Positions 35,822 through 44,381 of a stretch of 64,000 bases of DNA are shown piece after piece. The stretch lies in the NCBI GenBank assembly GCA_947498505.1, contig CANMKG010000006.1, positions 124,001 through 188,000 of the forward strand, written 5' to 3'. How positions within the stretch are numbered: position 1 is the first letter of the stretch; every line of letters begins with the position of its first letter. This DNA is from an uncultured Maribacter sp. Its GTDB lineage: Bacteria > Bacteroidota > Bacteroidia > Flavobacteriales > Flavobacteriaceae. Under the pieces are notes generated by a model. It was not told the DNA's origin and ran no database searches. It saw only the letters and a list, made by a program, of their open reading frames with translations. The translations under genes and the position numbers were made by a program.

Positions 35822-36625
35822 ATGAAGTTTATTTTTGTGTTTCTTTTTTTGTTGAGTATTTCAGGTAGTGGTTTTGCCCAAGAAAAACTTAAAACATATT
35901 ATGTATGTGACCCATGTGAATGTGAAGATGATGGTAAAATTTCACATAGCGATGGTGAATGCCCTAGTTGTTTAATGCCATTAACAAAAAAAATGGCAGT
36001 TGAAATTCCTGACACAAAAATATTTAAGCCTATAACGCCGCCAAGTAAAGTAATAAATGTAGCAGTATTTTTATTTGCCTTTAATCAAGTTTTAGATTAT
36101 GCAGGACCTTATGATGTATTTGCTTCAGCAGGAAGTAGTTTTAATGTATATACTGTAGGAGCAACATCTGAGCCTATAACTACTTATCCAAAATTAGTGG
36201 TAACCCCTAATTATAATATAAATAATGCCCCTAAACCAAATATTATAATTGTCCCTGCAGGAGCAAAAAATACAGTTAATAAAGAAGCTAGAGAATGGCT
36301 TTTAAAAAGTGCTGAAAACGCAGACTACGTTTTATCTATATGTAATGGGGCATTTTTAATTGCAGAACTAGGGCTTTAGGATGGTTTAGAAGCTACTTGC
36401 CATATTGCTGGGTTGGACAGTTTTGAAAAACAATTTCCAGCGATTAAAAAAGTACATCGCAATAAACGTTATGTTGATAATGGTAAAATAATTACATCGG
36501 CAGGAGTTTCTGCTGGTATTGACGCTTCTTACTACTTAATGTCTAAAATTTTGGGAGAGGAGTTTACTCGAGTTGCTGCTGATAATTTGGAATACTTATA
36601 TTGGAATCCTTCTAACAATAAATAG
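35822..36625 (+). pseudogene. DJ-1/PfpI-family exported protein, interrupted by one in-frame TAG
   Basis: The reading frame begins with a signal peptide (start 35822 chosen; 35792 is a longer alternative), then a Cys-rich YYVCDPCECEDDG...CPSCLMPL metal-binding-like stretch (residues about 20-52), then a DJ-1/PfpI domain with PYDVFASAG, IIIVPAGA and the nucleophile elbow SICNGAFLIAE. A TAG at 36377-36379 stops it within GLL-DGLEAT, and the same frame continues open without loss of similarity to 36625, ending in VAADNLEYLYW. A TTG-to-TAG single change explains it. It may be a recent pseudogene, a sequencing error, or a two-part gene with restart at TTG 36413; no frame shift is involved. Confidence 0.85.
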
Positions 36626-36658
36626 TAGTAAATTATATTAAAAAACAAGTTTCTGGTG

Positions 36659-37240
36659 TTAAATGTTGAAACCTAAATCTTTAAGATTTTTATTATCAAT
36701 TTTTATAATATTTACATCTAAAGTTATTGGAGTAATTGGGTTGTCTAAAGAATCGCGTTTTACATTAACAATTTCGTCCACAACATCCATTCCTTTAATA
36801 ACCTTTCCAAAAATGGTGTAATCGCCATCAAGCCTATGTAAACCTTCTTTGTTTTGAACAATGTAAAATTGACACCTAGCAGATAGTTTTTTTGGGTTGT
36901 CATCTCTACCGGCACCTAAGGCTCCATACTCATGTTTGAGATTTTCATGGAATTCGGGTTCTAACAAATACTCAGGATTAGTAAACCCTTCAGGGGTGTC
37001 AGGACATCCTCCTTGAGCAACAAAATTTGGAATAACCCGATTAAAAGTTAATGAATCCCAGTAGCCTTTTTCTGCTAATTCTATAAAGCTGGCTTTATGA
37101 TTTGGGGTTTCATTATGTAGCCAAACCAAAATTTCTCCATATGGAGTTTTTATTTGCCCTATTTGATAAGTTTTTTCAGAAGTAAAGGACAAAAAAAGGA
37201 TAGTAAGAACCAATACAAATAACAGCAAAATTTTCTTCAT
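36659..37240 (-). CDS. Cyclophilin-type peptidyl-prolyl isomerase, exported
   Basis: The N-terminal hydrophobic stretch (KKILLLFVLVLTILFLSF) is a signal peptide or anchor. The isomerase domain shows GYWDSLTFNRVIPNFVAQGG, GALGAGRDDNPKKLSARCQFYIV and DGDYTIFGKVIKGMDVVDEI, the core cyclophilin blocks. It catalyses proline cis-trans isomerisation, here in the periplasm. Length (193 aa) is typical. It is minus strand, 33 bp after the end of the broken DJ-1 gene. Confidence 0.92.
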   Translation of the reverse strand: MKKILLLFVLVLTILFLSFTSEKTYQIGQIKTPYGEILVWLHNETPNHKASFIELAEKGYWDSLTFNRVIPNFVAQGGCPDTPEGFTNPEYLLEPEFHENLKHEYGALGAGRDDNPKKLSARCQFYIVQNKEGLHRLDGDYTIFGKVIKGMDVVDEIVNVKRDSLDNPITPITLDVNIIKIDNKNLKDLGFNI

Positions 37241-37275
37241 GTATAAAACATTTTATTAGCTGAAAATACTACAAT

Positions 37276-37305
37276 AAAAAAGGAGCTCCAAACTGAACTC
37301 CTTTT
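37276..37305. terminator. Terminator after the Gly-rich membrane protein gene
   Basis: The perfect 8-bp stem AAAAGGAG (37278-37285) / CTCCTTTT (37298-37305) with a 12-nt loop runs into six T on the minus strand. It ends the transcript of the 37329-37625 gene; on the plus strand it also ends in TTTT. Confidence 0.82.
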
Positions 37306-37328
37306 CCAAATTTTTGGTTGGTTTTTTC

Positions 37329-37625
37329 TTATTTAGCCATGGCTTTTTTAATGGCTCCAATGATTGCCATTACTACACCGCCACCTACACCGCCACCAGC
37401 GACGCTTCCAAGTATACTAGAAATATCCATGGCGTCTCCTCCTGCGGCCGCTCCAGCTCCAATGCCAAGCATTCCTAATAATGATCCACCAAGACCGCCT
37501 CCTAAAATTCCAACAATGGAGTTTCCTAAGGTTCCTAGTGATAAGTTTTTAAGCAATTTTCCAGCAACGTTACCACCTAGGGCGCCCGATGCTAACTGAA
37601 TAATTAACGGTAAATACTCTTCCAT
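37329..37625 (-). CDS. Small glycine-rich membrane protein
   Basis: A 98-residue protein made of Gly/Ala/Leu/Ile-rich segments (for example LGGGLGGSLLGMLGIGAGAAA and GSVAGGGVGGGVVMAIIGA), with a charged N-terminus MEEYLP and a C-terminal KKAMAK. GxxxG/GGG spacing suggests glycine-zipper packing of two or three membrane helices. Related small proteins are found across Bacteroidota without known role. A Pro-rich open frame on the opposite strand (37318-37599) is its shadow. It has its own terminator. Confidence 0.75.
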   Translation of the reverse strand: MEEYLPLIIQLASGALGGNVAGKLLKNLSLGTLGNSIVGILGGGLGGSLLGMLGIGAGAAAGGDAMDISSILGSVAGGGVGGGVVMAIIGAIKKAMAK

Positions 37626-37808
37626 TTGTTTATATTATTGGTTATTTGTTAATAAATTAACAAAAATTATATTGTATTTACAATTTTATATCCTGTTAAT
37701 TAGTGTTTTATAAAATATAACAACATAATTTAGAGAATAATAAATTTTTTGTCTTACCCTAAAGTTATTCCTAACTTCCCATAATAAATTGGATAAAATT
37801 TTCTCGAA

Positions 37809-40661
37809 ATGAAGTTAGCTTATTTGTTGCCCGTAATTGGGTTTTCGTTCTTTAGTTACGGTCAATCAGAACCCACCTCTGCACAAGCAATTGAAAAAGC
37901 ACTTTTACAAAAACAGCAGTTGGAAATAAACTCTTTAGTAAAAAACATTCCACTTAAAAACATAGGGCCTTCTGTAATGAGTGGTAGAGTTGTAGATATA
38001 GATGTTAATCCCAATAATCCTATAGAATTTTATGTTGGCTACGCTTCTGGAGGGCTATGGTATACCAATAATAACGGAACTTCTTTTACGCCTATTTTAG
38101 ATAATTCAGAAACCCAAAATGTTGGTGATATAGCGGTAGATTGGAGTAATGGAACAATTTGGGTAGGTACAGGAGAAAACAATGCTTCGCGTTCCTCCTA
38201 TGCTGGGATAGGCATTCTGAAATCTATAGACAAAGGAAAAACCTGGCAAAATATGGGTTTGAAAGATTCTCATCACATTGGACGGATTGTTATAAATCCT
38301 AAAAATTCAAATGAGGTGGTTGTAGGAGTTACAGGGCATTTATACTCTCCGAATAAAGAAAGAGGCATATATAAAACATTAGATGGTGGTCAAACCTGGA
38401 ATAAAACGTTGTTTGTTAATGAGTCAACTGGAATCATTGATGTTGCTCATGCTCCTCAGAATTACAATATAATGTATGCTGCGGCATGGCAAAAAGATAG
38501 GAAGGCTTGGAATTTTACAGGTAATGGTAATAGCTCAGGGGTTTACAAAAGTATAGACGGAGGCAGTTCATGGAAAAGAATTAGTACTGAACAAAGTGGT
38601 TTGCCAACAGGCGAAGGTGTTGGTAGAATTGGTTTGACAGTATTTAATGAAAACACAGTTTATATAGTTCATGACAATCAGTTTAGAAGGAAAAAAAATG
38701 AAGATGCTAAAAGTGATAAAAGCGCTGAGTTAGTTAAAAACGATTTTAAAACAATGACTGTAGAAGCGTTTTTAAAGATTACAGATAAAAAATTAAACGA
38801 TTTTTTAAAAACGAACGGATTTCAGGAGAAATACAAGGCAGAGAATGTTAAAAATATGGTTCGAAGTGGGGCTGTAAAACCTGTTGACTTGGCCAAATAT
38901 CTAGAAAATGCAAATGCCATGCTTTTTGATACTCCAGTTGTTGGTGCCGAGGTTTATCGGTCAGATAATGCAGGTGCAACTTGGACTAAGCAAAATGAAA
39001 ATTATATTGATGATCTTTTTTATAGTTATGGATATTATTTTGCGCAAATAAGGGTTAATCCAAATGATCTAGATAAGTTATATTTAGCTGGAGTTCCTCT
39101 TATAAAATCAGATGATGGAGGAAAAACGTTTGAAAATATTAGTGGAGATAATGTGCATGCTGATCATCATGCGTTATGGATAAATCCTCAAATGCCAAAA
39201 CATATTATTAACGGTAACGATGGTGGGGTTAATATAACATATGATGAAGGCGAGCATTGGATAAAAAACAACTCAGAAACGCTGGGCCAGTTTTATACGG
39301 TAAATGTGGATAACGAAAAACCCTATAATGTTTATGGTGGTTTGCAAGATAATGGTGTTTGGAAAGGAGCTCATAACGCTAAAGAAAATTATAGATGGCA
39401 TCAAACAGGTCAATATCCATGGAAATCTATTTTAGGAGGCGATGGTATGCAAGTTCAAATTGATAATAGAAATTCCAATATAGTCTATACTGGATATCAA
39501 TTTGGTAATTATTTTAGATTGAATCTAGAAACAGGAGATAAAAAATATATCCAGCCAAAGCATGAGTTGGGTGAGGCTCCGTTTCGCTTTAATTGGCAAA
39601 CTCCTATTCTATTATCAAGTCATAATCAAGACATATTGTATCTAGGTAGCAATAAACTGCATAGGTCAATGAATCAAGGAAATGATTGGGAAATCATTTC
39701 TTCAGATTTAACTCAAGGAGGTAAAAAAGGAAATGTCGCATTTGGTACCATTACCACAATTTCGGAATCACCTTTTAAGTTTGGGATTTTATATGCTGGA
39801 ACCGATGATGGGCTTATGCATATAACAAAAAACGGAGGAGGTAATTGGACAAATATTTCAAAATCCCTTCCTCAGAATCTTTGGGTTAGTCGCGTTTTAG
39901 CATCAAAACATAAAGCAGAACGTGTGTATGTTACTCTAAATGGATATAGAAATGATGATTTTACATCTTACGTTTATAGTAGTGACGATTTTGGAAAAAC
40001 ATGGAAGAATATTGCCTCAAATATTCCAGCAGCATCTGTAAATGTAATTATTGAGGATTCAGAAAACGAAAAACTACTTTTTGTGGGAACGGATAACGGT
40101 CTGTATGTTTCGTTTAATCGTGGAAAATCATGGGAAGCTTTTAAAAACGGAATGCCTAATGTAGCTGTGCATGATTTGGTAATACAACCGCGCGCTAAAC
40201 ATTTGTTAGTTGGAACTCATGGTAGAAGTATATATCAAGCAGATATTAGCACATTACAACAATTAACTAAAGAAAATTTTGAAAAAGACCTGTTGATTTT
40301 CGATGTGGATGATATTAAGTACTCAGAAAATTGGGGAAACACCAGAAGTTCGTGGAGCGAACCAACAACACCGGGCTTAGATATTACATTTAAAACGTCA
40401 AAGTCTGGTACTTACCTAGTAAATGTTAAAACCTTAGATAACATTATTATAAGCTCAGTAGAAGTAGAGGCAGATAAAGGATTTAATTTGCTTTCATATG
40501 ATGTAGCTTTTACCAAATCTGGCAAATCCGCGTACTTGAGAAAAAATAAAACAAAACTTAAAGTAGCGAAAAATGGTAAAACGTATTTAACAAAAGGGAG
40601 GTATGTATTAGAAATTTCAGGTAATGGTCAAAATGAGAACATTAGTTTTGAAATAAAATAG
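37809..40661 (+). CDS. Exported VPS10/Asp-box beta-propeller protein (glycosyl hydrolase-like)
   Basis: A signal peptide (ends near YGQSEP) precedes a propeller built of repeated Asp-box motifs: SIDKGKTWQ, TLDGGQTWN, SIDGGSSWK, SDNAGATWT, SDDGGKTFE, DDFGKTWK and others, with GRVVDIDVNPNNP and GTGENNASRSSYAGIGI typical of the sortilin/VPS10-like Bacteroidota family. The 950 residues would form two propellers and a beta-sandwich-like C-terminus without a GH catalytic motif that I can name. Often labelled glycosyl hydrolase, but hydrolase activity is not shown. It probably sits on the cell surface or in the periplasm. Confidence 0.88.
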   Translation: MKLAYLLPVIGFSFFSYGQSEPTSAQAIEKALLQKQQLEINSLVKNIPLKNIGPSVMSGRVVDIDVNPNNPIEFYVGYASGGLWYTNNNGTSFTPILDNSETQNVGDIAVDWSNGTIWVGTGENNASRSSYAGIGILKSIDKGKTWQNMGLKDSHHIGRIVINPKNSNEVVVGVTGHLYSPNKERGIYKTLDGGQTWNKTLFVNESTGIIDVAHAPQNYNIMYAAAWQKDRKAWNFTGNGNSSGVYKSIDGGSSWKRISTEQSGLPTGEGVGRIGLTVFNENTVYIVHDNQFRRKKNEDAKSDKSAELVKNDFKTMTVEAFLKITDKKLNDFLKTNGFQEKYKAENVKNMVRSGAVKPVDLAKYLENANAMLFDTPVVGAEVYRSDNAGATWTKQNENYIDDLFYSYGYYFAQIRVNPNDLDKLYLAGVPLIKSDDGGKTFENISGDNVHADHHALWINPQMPKHIINGNDGGVNITYDEGEHWIKNNSETLGQFYTVNVDNEKPYNVYGGLQDNGVWKGAHNAKENYRWHQTGQYPWKSILGGDGMQVQIDNRNSNIVYTGYQFGNYFRLNLETGDKKYIQPKHELGEAPFRFNWQTPILLSSHNQDILYLGSNKLHRSMNQGNDWEIISSDLTQGGKKGNVAFGTITTISESPFKFGILYAGTDDGLMHITKNGGGNWTNISKSLPQNLWVSRVLASKHKAERVYVTLNGYRNDDFTSYVYSSDDFGKTWKNIASNIPAASVNVIIEDSENEKLLFVGTDNGLYVSFNRGKSWEAFKNGMPNVAVHDLVIQPRAKHLLVGTHGRSIYQADISTLQQLTKENFEKDLLIFDVDDIKYSENWGNTRSSWSEPTTPGLDITFKTSKSGTYLVNVKTLDNIIISSVEVEADKGFNLLSYDVAFTKSGKSAYLRKNKTKLKVAKNGKTYLTKGRYVLEISGNGQNENISFEIK

Positions 40662-40670
40662 ATTTTTTTG

Positions 40671-41009
40671 ATGAAAAAAATAAACTCAAAAAGGCTTCCA
40701 GAAGAAGGGGTTTCTCATAATCCTGATATAATGAAGAAGGTATTTATTAAAAAAGGGGAAATACCGCAATTAATGATGTATGGTTCTGCAGTTTTCAAGC
40801 CTGGAGATTCTGTTGATCTTCATAAACACGAAACTATGTATGAAGTTTTTCATATTACTAAGGGTAAAGCAAATTTTTTAGTTGAAGGAAAAGAAATTTT
40901 AGTTTCAGAAGGAGATTGTATTACCATTGAACCTAATGAGCTGCATGGACAAAGCAATCCTTTTTCAGAGAATGTAGAATGGACGTACTTTGGAATAGCA
41001 ATTGATTAA
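40671..41009 (+). CDS. Cupin-domain protein
   Basis: A single-domain cupin of 112 residues: PGDSVDLHKHETMYEVFHITKG carries the His-x-His...Glu metal site and EGDCITIEPNELHGQSN the second cupin motif with His. The start at 40671 (ATG) is preferred over the TTG just before it. It lies 9 bp after the propeller gene stop and its stop overlaps the start of the DUF2721 gene. The reaction cannot be inferred. Confidence 0.87.
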   Translation: MKKINSKRLPEEGVSHNPDIMKKVFIKKGEIPQLMMYGSAVFKPGDSVDLHKHETMYEVFHITKGKANFLVEGKEILVSEGDCITIEPNELHGQSNPFSENVEWTYFGIAID

Positions 41010-41410
41010 TGTTAATAACAATGAATTTATCTCTCAGTATTCCAGCACTTCTTTTTCCAGCAATTTCATTAACAATGCTGGCTTATAATGCAAGATATTT
41101 AGCAATTGCAGCACTAATTCGACAATTACATCGAAAATATCAAGAAACCGAGTCTGATATTTTAGGGCTACAGGTTAAAAAATTGCGTAAAAGGTTGTCT
41201 ATAATTAAGAACATGCAGGCAGTAGCAATTATAAGTTTTTTGCTGGCTGTAATTACTATGTTTTTAATTTATATAGAGCTTAATTTTTGGGCAAATCTTG
41301 TTTTTGGAATAAGCCTTTTTGCATTAATGATTTCTTTGATTTTAAGCTTAATTGAAGTTCAACTTTCTACTAAAGCACTTTCCATTCAGCTCAGAGATAT
41401 GGAAAAATAG
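41009..41410 (+). CDS. DUF2721 membrane protein
   Basis: The start overlaps the cupin stop as TAATG. Residues about 5-30 (SIPALLFPAISLTMLAYNAR), 70-95 and 98-125 are hydrophobic; the middle KKLRKRLSIIKNMQAVAI is the DUF2721 hallmark. Members are small three-helix membrane proteins without assigned role. Length (133 aa) is typical. Confidence 0.85.
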   Translation: MLITMNLSLSIPALLFPAISLTMLAYNARYLAIAALIRQLHRKYQETESDILGLQVKKLRKRLSIIKNMQAVAIISFLLAVITMFLIYIELNFWANLVFGISLFALMISLILSLIEVQLSTKALSIQLRDMEK

Positions 41411-41569
41411 TTTTAAAATGCTAATTTACCTAAATATAGAAAAACCGACTATGTGGTTCGTTCAAGGAATTGAATAATTGAAATGCTTTGTACAAGTTTG
41501 TAGACTTTATTCTTTAAAATATCGATGAACTGCACAAATTAATACAACAATTTAGGAAGGAGCATATAA

Positions 41570-41589
41570 AACAAACCATTTAGTTTGTT
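41570..41589 (-). terminator. Weak hairpin after the aspartoacylase-like gene
   Basis: AACAAAC (41570-41576) pairs with GTTTGTT (41583-41589) around a 6-nt loop; on the minus strand the stem ends in TTTGTTTTATAT. The stem is AT-rich, so termination would be weak. Confidence 0.4.
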
Positions 41590-41599
41590 AAACACAACC

Positions 41600-42559
41600 T
41601 TAAACTGCTCCAATATGGAATAAAGCATCACCTTGATTGATTACTGCTTGATGATTTAAACAAAAAATATAGCCATCCATAGGAGATTTTACGTTGCTGG
41701 TTTTTTCAGCTATAGTGTCCGTAATGTTTCCAATGATTTCTCCTTTTTTTACAAATACTCCGTTAATAACTGCAGGAATAAACATGCCCGCTTTCGGAGC
41801 ACGTACCCACTTTGTTTTTTGGAGATGAACAGTTTTTTTTTCTTTTTTAGAATTTGTTGACAGCATTTCTAAATGATGTAATACATTTTTTATTCCTAGA
41901 ATACCTTGTTCAATAGCAAACTCATTGAAGCGCATGCTTTCTCCTGCCTCATAAACAATTGTGGGAATTCCCATTTTAAAAGTTGCTTTTCTAAAAGAAC
42001 CTGAAATTAACTTTGAAGGCATATGAAATGGTGCGTTAAATGCCAATGCCAGTTCTTTGCTATTTTCGTCATCAATAGAATATCTCACCTGTGGAAAATT
42101 ATGGCGTTGAGCTCCTCCAGTATGTAAATCTATACCCAAATCTATTTGAGGTAGAATTTCAGAGGTATAATGATACGCAATTCTGTTGGCGAGTGATCCC
42201 ATTTTTGTGCCAGGAAAGCTTCTGTTTACATCTTTTCCGTCAGGTACGTCTCTTGAAAAATGAATAAAACCAAAAACGTTTAAAATAGGAACCACTATGA
42301 TGGCACCTTTTGTAATGGTGAACATTTTTTTTTGAAGCATTCTTCTTAAGGTTTCTACTCCATTAATTTCATCACCATGTAAACCCGCTTGAACTAAAAC
42401 TGTCGGCCCCGCTTTTTTAGCATTAAAAACATGTATAGGAATATCAATTAAGGTTCCTGTTGGAAGTCGAGATATGCCAATACGAACCATTTTATGTTGC
42501 CCCGGTTTTATTACACTTCCATTTATGGTTATGGATTTATTTTCTTCGGTGATATCCAT
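41600..42559 (-). CDS. Succinylglutamate desuccinylase/aspartoacylase-family protein
   Basis: A zinc carboxypeptidase-like (M14) enzyme: VLVQAGLHGDEINGVETLRR carries the first His/Glu ligands, DVPDGKDVNRSFPG the Asn-Arg substrate site, and GIDLHTGGAQRHNFPQVR the third ligand. C-terminal GYIFCLNHQAVINQGDALF is the usual lipoyl-like beta domain. The start at 42559 (MDITEENK) fits the family; longer starts at 42571 or 42595 only deepen the overlap with rimK. The stop of rimK lies inside its first codons, so the two are coupled. Such an M14 protein beside rimK could remove the glutamates RimK adds; this is inference. Confidence 0.88.
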   Translation of the reverse strand: MDITEENKSITINGSVIKPGQHKMVRIGISRLPTGTLIDIPIHVFNAKKAGPTVLVQAGLHGDEINGVETLRRMLQKKMFTITKGAIIVVPILNVFGFIHFSRDVPDGKDVNRSFPGTKMGSLANRIAYHYTSEILPQIDLGIDLHTGGAQRHNFPQVRYSIDDENSKELALAFNAPFHMPSKLISGSFRKATFKMGIPTIVYEAGESMRFNEFAIEQGILGIKNVLHHLEMLSTNSKKEKKTVHLQKTKWVRAPKAGMFIPAVINGVFVKKGEIIGNITDTIAEKTSNVKSPMDGYIFCLNHQAVINQGDALFHIGAV

Positions 42560-43427
42560 TTTTTTCAACATAGTTAATAATCTCTTTGGCAACATTAATG
42601 TTTGTCGCAGCTTCTATTCCTCTTAATCCTGGAGAGGCATTTACTTCAATTAGTAAAGGACCTTTTTTTGAACGCATTAAATCTACACCTGCAACCCCAA
42701 GTCCTAAATGTTTAGTTGCGTTTAATGCAATGTAGCGTTCCTGTGATGTAAGTGTTACTTTTTGAGCTTCCGCCCCTCTGTGCATATTAGATCTAAAGTC
42801 TCCTATTTCACTTATTCTTTTCATACTAGCTACAATTTTATTGCCGACTACTATAATTCTAATGTCTTCACCATTAGCTTCCTGAATGTATTTTTGAAGC
42901 AAAATGCTGGTGTCCATTTTGTAAAATGTATCAATGATAGATTTTGCAGATTTTTTACTATCGGCAAGAATAACTCCTAATCCATGAGTACCTTCTTGAA
43001 GCTTAATTATTACTGGAGCTCCACCTAAAAGTTCTATTTGTTCTTCAATATCATCAGGGTTTATTGAAAACAGGGTTGGGGGAATTGGTATCCCTTTTCT
43101 TCCCATTATTTGCATAGTACGCACCTTATTTCTTGCTCTTGCAATGCTTAGTGCTCTGGCGGTACTAAAAACACCGTTCATTTCAAATTGTTTCACAATG
43201 GCAATACCGTGGCGTGTGACTTTTGATCCAATTCTTGGGATAATGGCATTAAACTCATTGGTAATATTATCGCCTTGATAATATACCTGTGGTTTGCCAG
43301 AACCAAGTTTTACCGAACATTTAGTGTGATCAATTTGTTCAATATTATGGCCAGCTTTTTCAGCTTCTTCAGCAATGCGTTTAGTAGAATAAACACCCAT
43401 GCTTACAGATAATAATCCAATATCCAT
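42537..43427 (-). CDS. rimK: RimK-type ATP-grasp ligase (ribosomal protein S6 glutamate ligase)
   Basis: RimK adds glutamate residues to a protein C-terminus. The ATP-grasp blocks are PVIIKLQEGTHGLGVILAD, ILLQKYIQEANGEDIRIIVVG, RSNMHRGAEAQKVTLT and GVDLMRSKKGPLLIEVNASPGLRGIE, the last carrying the Mg-binding Glu-x-Asn. The N-terminal preATP domain opens DIGLLSVSMGVYSTKRIAEE. Length (296 aa) matches E. coli RimK. Its 3' end overlaps the aspartoacylase-like gene. Confidence 0.93.
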   Translation of the reverse strand: MDIGLLSVSMGVYSTKRIAEEAEKAGHNIEQIDHTKCSVKLGSGKPQVYYQGDNITNEFNAIIPRIGSKVTRHGIAIVKQFEMNGVFSTARALSIARARNKVRTMQIMGRKGIPIPPTLFSINPDDIEEQIELLGGAPVIIKLQEGTHGLGVILADSKKSAKSIIDTFYKMDTSILLQKYIQEANGEDIRIIVVGNKIVASMKRISEIGDFRSNMHRGAEAQKVTLTSQERYIALNATKHLGLGVAGVDLMRSKKGPLLIEVNASPGLRGIEAATNINVAKEIINYVEKNGYHRRK

Positions 43428-43645
43428 TTTTATGCTTAGGTTAATGCTTTAATTTAAAATGCGATTATTATTTATCAAAGTAAGACTGTTTTTTTTTGAT
43501 TGCAAAAATTTGTGTAAAAACGTATGTTTTACATTTAAACCAAGTGGTTGTAAAAGGGATTAATTGTCTTGTAACATAGTGAAAACATTATCTAACATTT
43601 TTTTCTTTAAAGCGATTCTAAATAACAATTCTGGGCTTTTAAAAC

Positions 43646-43676
43646 TTGTTCAAGACTGGTTTGTGGAGTAAATTTG
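43646..43676 (+). promoter_or_regulatory. Promoter of the sdh operon
   Basis: TTG at 43646-43648 and TAAATTTG at 43669-43676 are 20 nt apart, the best full match to the Bacteroidota consensus in the window. The ATG of sdhC lies 19 nt after the -7 box. Confidence 0.7.
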
Positions 43677-43695
43677 TAAAATCAAATTTTATAAC

Positions 43696-44367
43696 ATGAG
43701 TGGATTTTTTAAATCTTCAATTGGTAGAAAGGTAACAATGGCACTTTCTGCATTTTTCCTAATGTTTTTTCTCTTACAACATTTTGCAATTAATATTTTA
43801 TCGGTTTTTAGCCCAGATACCTTTAATGAGGTCTCGCACTTTATGGGAACCAATCCGTTAATTCAATATGCATTGCAACCTGTATTGCTATTTGGAGTAA
43901 TATACCATTTTGTAATGGGGTTTATTTTAGAGTTTAAAAATAGGTCAGCAAGAGTTGTTAGCTATGCAAAAAATAATGGAGGAGCAAATTCTACATGGGT
44001 AAGTAGAAACATGATTTACAGTGGCTTGTTTATCTTAATTTTCTTAATTATTCACTTTATGGATTTTTGGATTCCTGAAATTAACACCAAATACATTGTT
44101 GGTGACATGAGCGGATTACACAATGGCTCATTTAGATACTTTCATGAGTTACAAGAAAAATTTGTTCCAATTTGGCGTGTTGCCCTGTATTGTTTAGGAT
44201 TTGTTTTCTTAGCACTCCATTTATTGCATGGGTTTAACTCGGCTTTCCAATCAGTAGGAGCAAACAACAAATATACCAACGGCTTAAAAGGTTTTGGAAA
44301 AGCATATGCGATTCTTATTCCATTAGGATTTATTGTTATTGCACTTTTTCATCATTTTAACCACTAA
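43696..44367 (+). CDS. sdhC: Succinate dehydrogenase/fumarate reductase cytochrome b subunit
   Basis: The membrane anchor of complex II, b558 type, with five hydrophobic segments in one 223-residue protein (N-terminal [21 protein letters not shown], then near 55-75, 100-125, 155-180 and 200-222). Histidines in the helices (QHFAIN, YHFVMG, IHFMDF, LHLLHGF) are candidates for two heme b ligands. Such single-subunit anchors pair with FrdA-type flavoproteins in Bacteroidota. It is first in sdhCAB, 14 bp before sdhA. Confidence 0.94.
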   Translation: MSGFFKSSIGRKVTMALSAFFLMFFLLQHFAINILSVFSPDTFNEVSHFMGTNPLIQYALQPVLLFGVIYHFVMGFILEFKNRSARVVSYAKNNGGANSTWVSRNMIYSGLFILIFLIIHFMDFWIPEINTKYIVGDMSGLHNGSFRYFHELQEKFVPIWRVALYCLGFVFLALHLLHGFNSAFQSVGANNKYTNGLKGFGKAYAILIPLGFIVIALFHHFNH

Positions 44368-44381
44368 TAATACCATTTCTT

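Noticed and set aside
36380-36625. Independent small gene after the TAG in the DJ-1 frame
   Set aside because: The sequence directly continues the DJ-1 domain in the same frame and has only a TTG as possible start; a broken gene is the simpler reading.
37318-37599. Pro-rich 93-residue open frame on the plus strand
   Set aside because: Mirror image of the Gly-rich codons of the minus-strand membrane protein gene; composition is a by-product.
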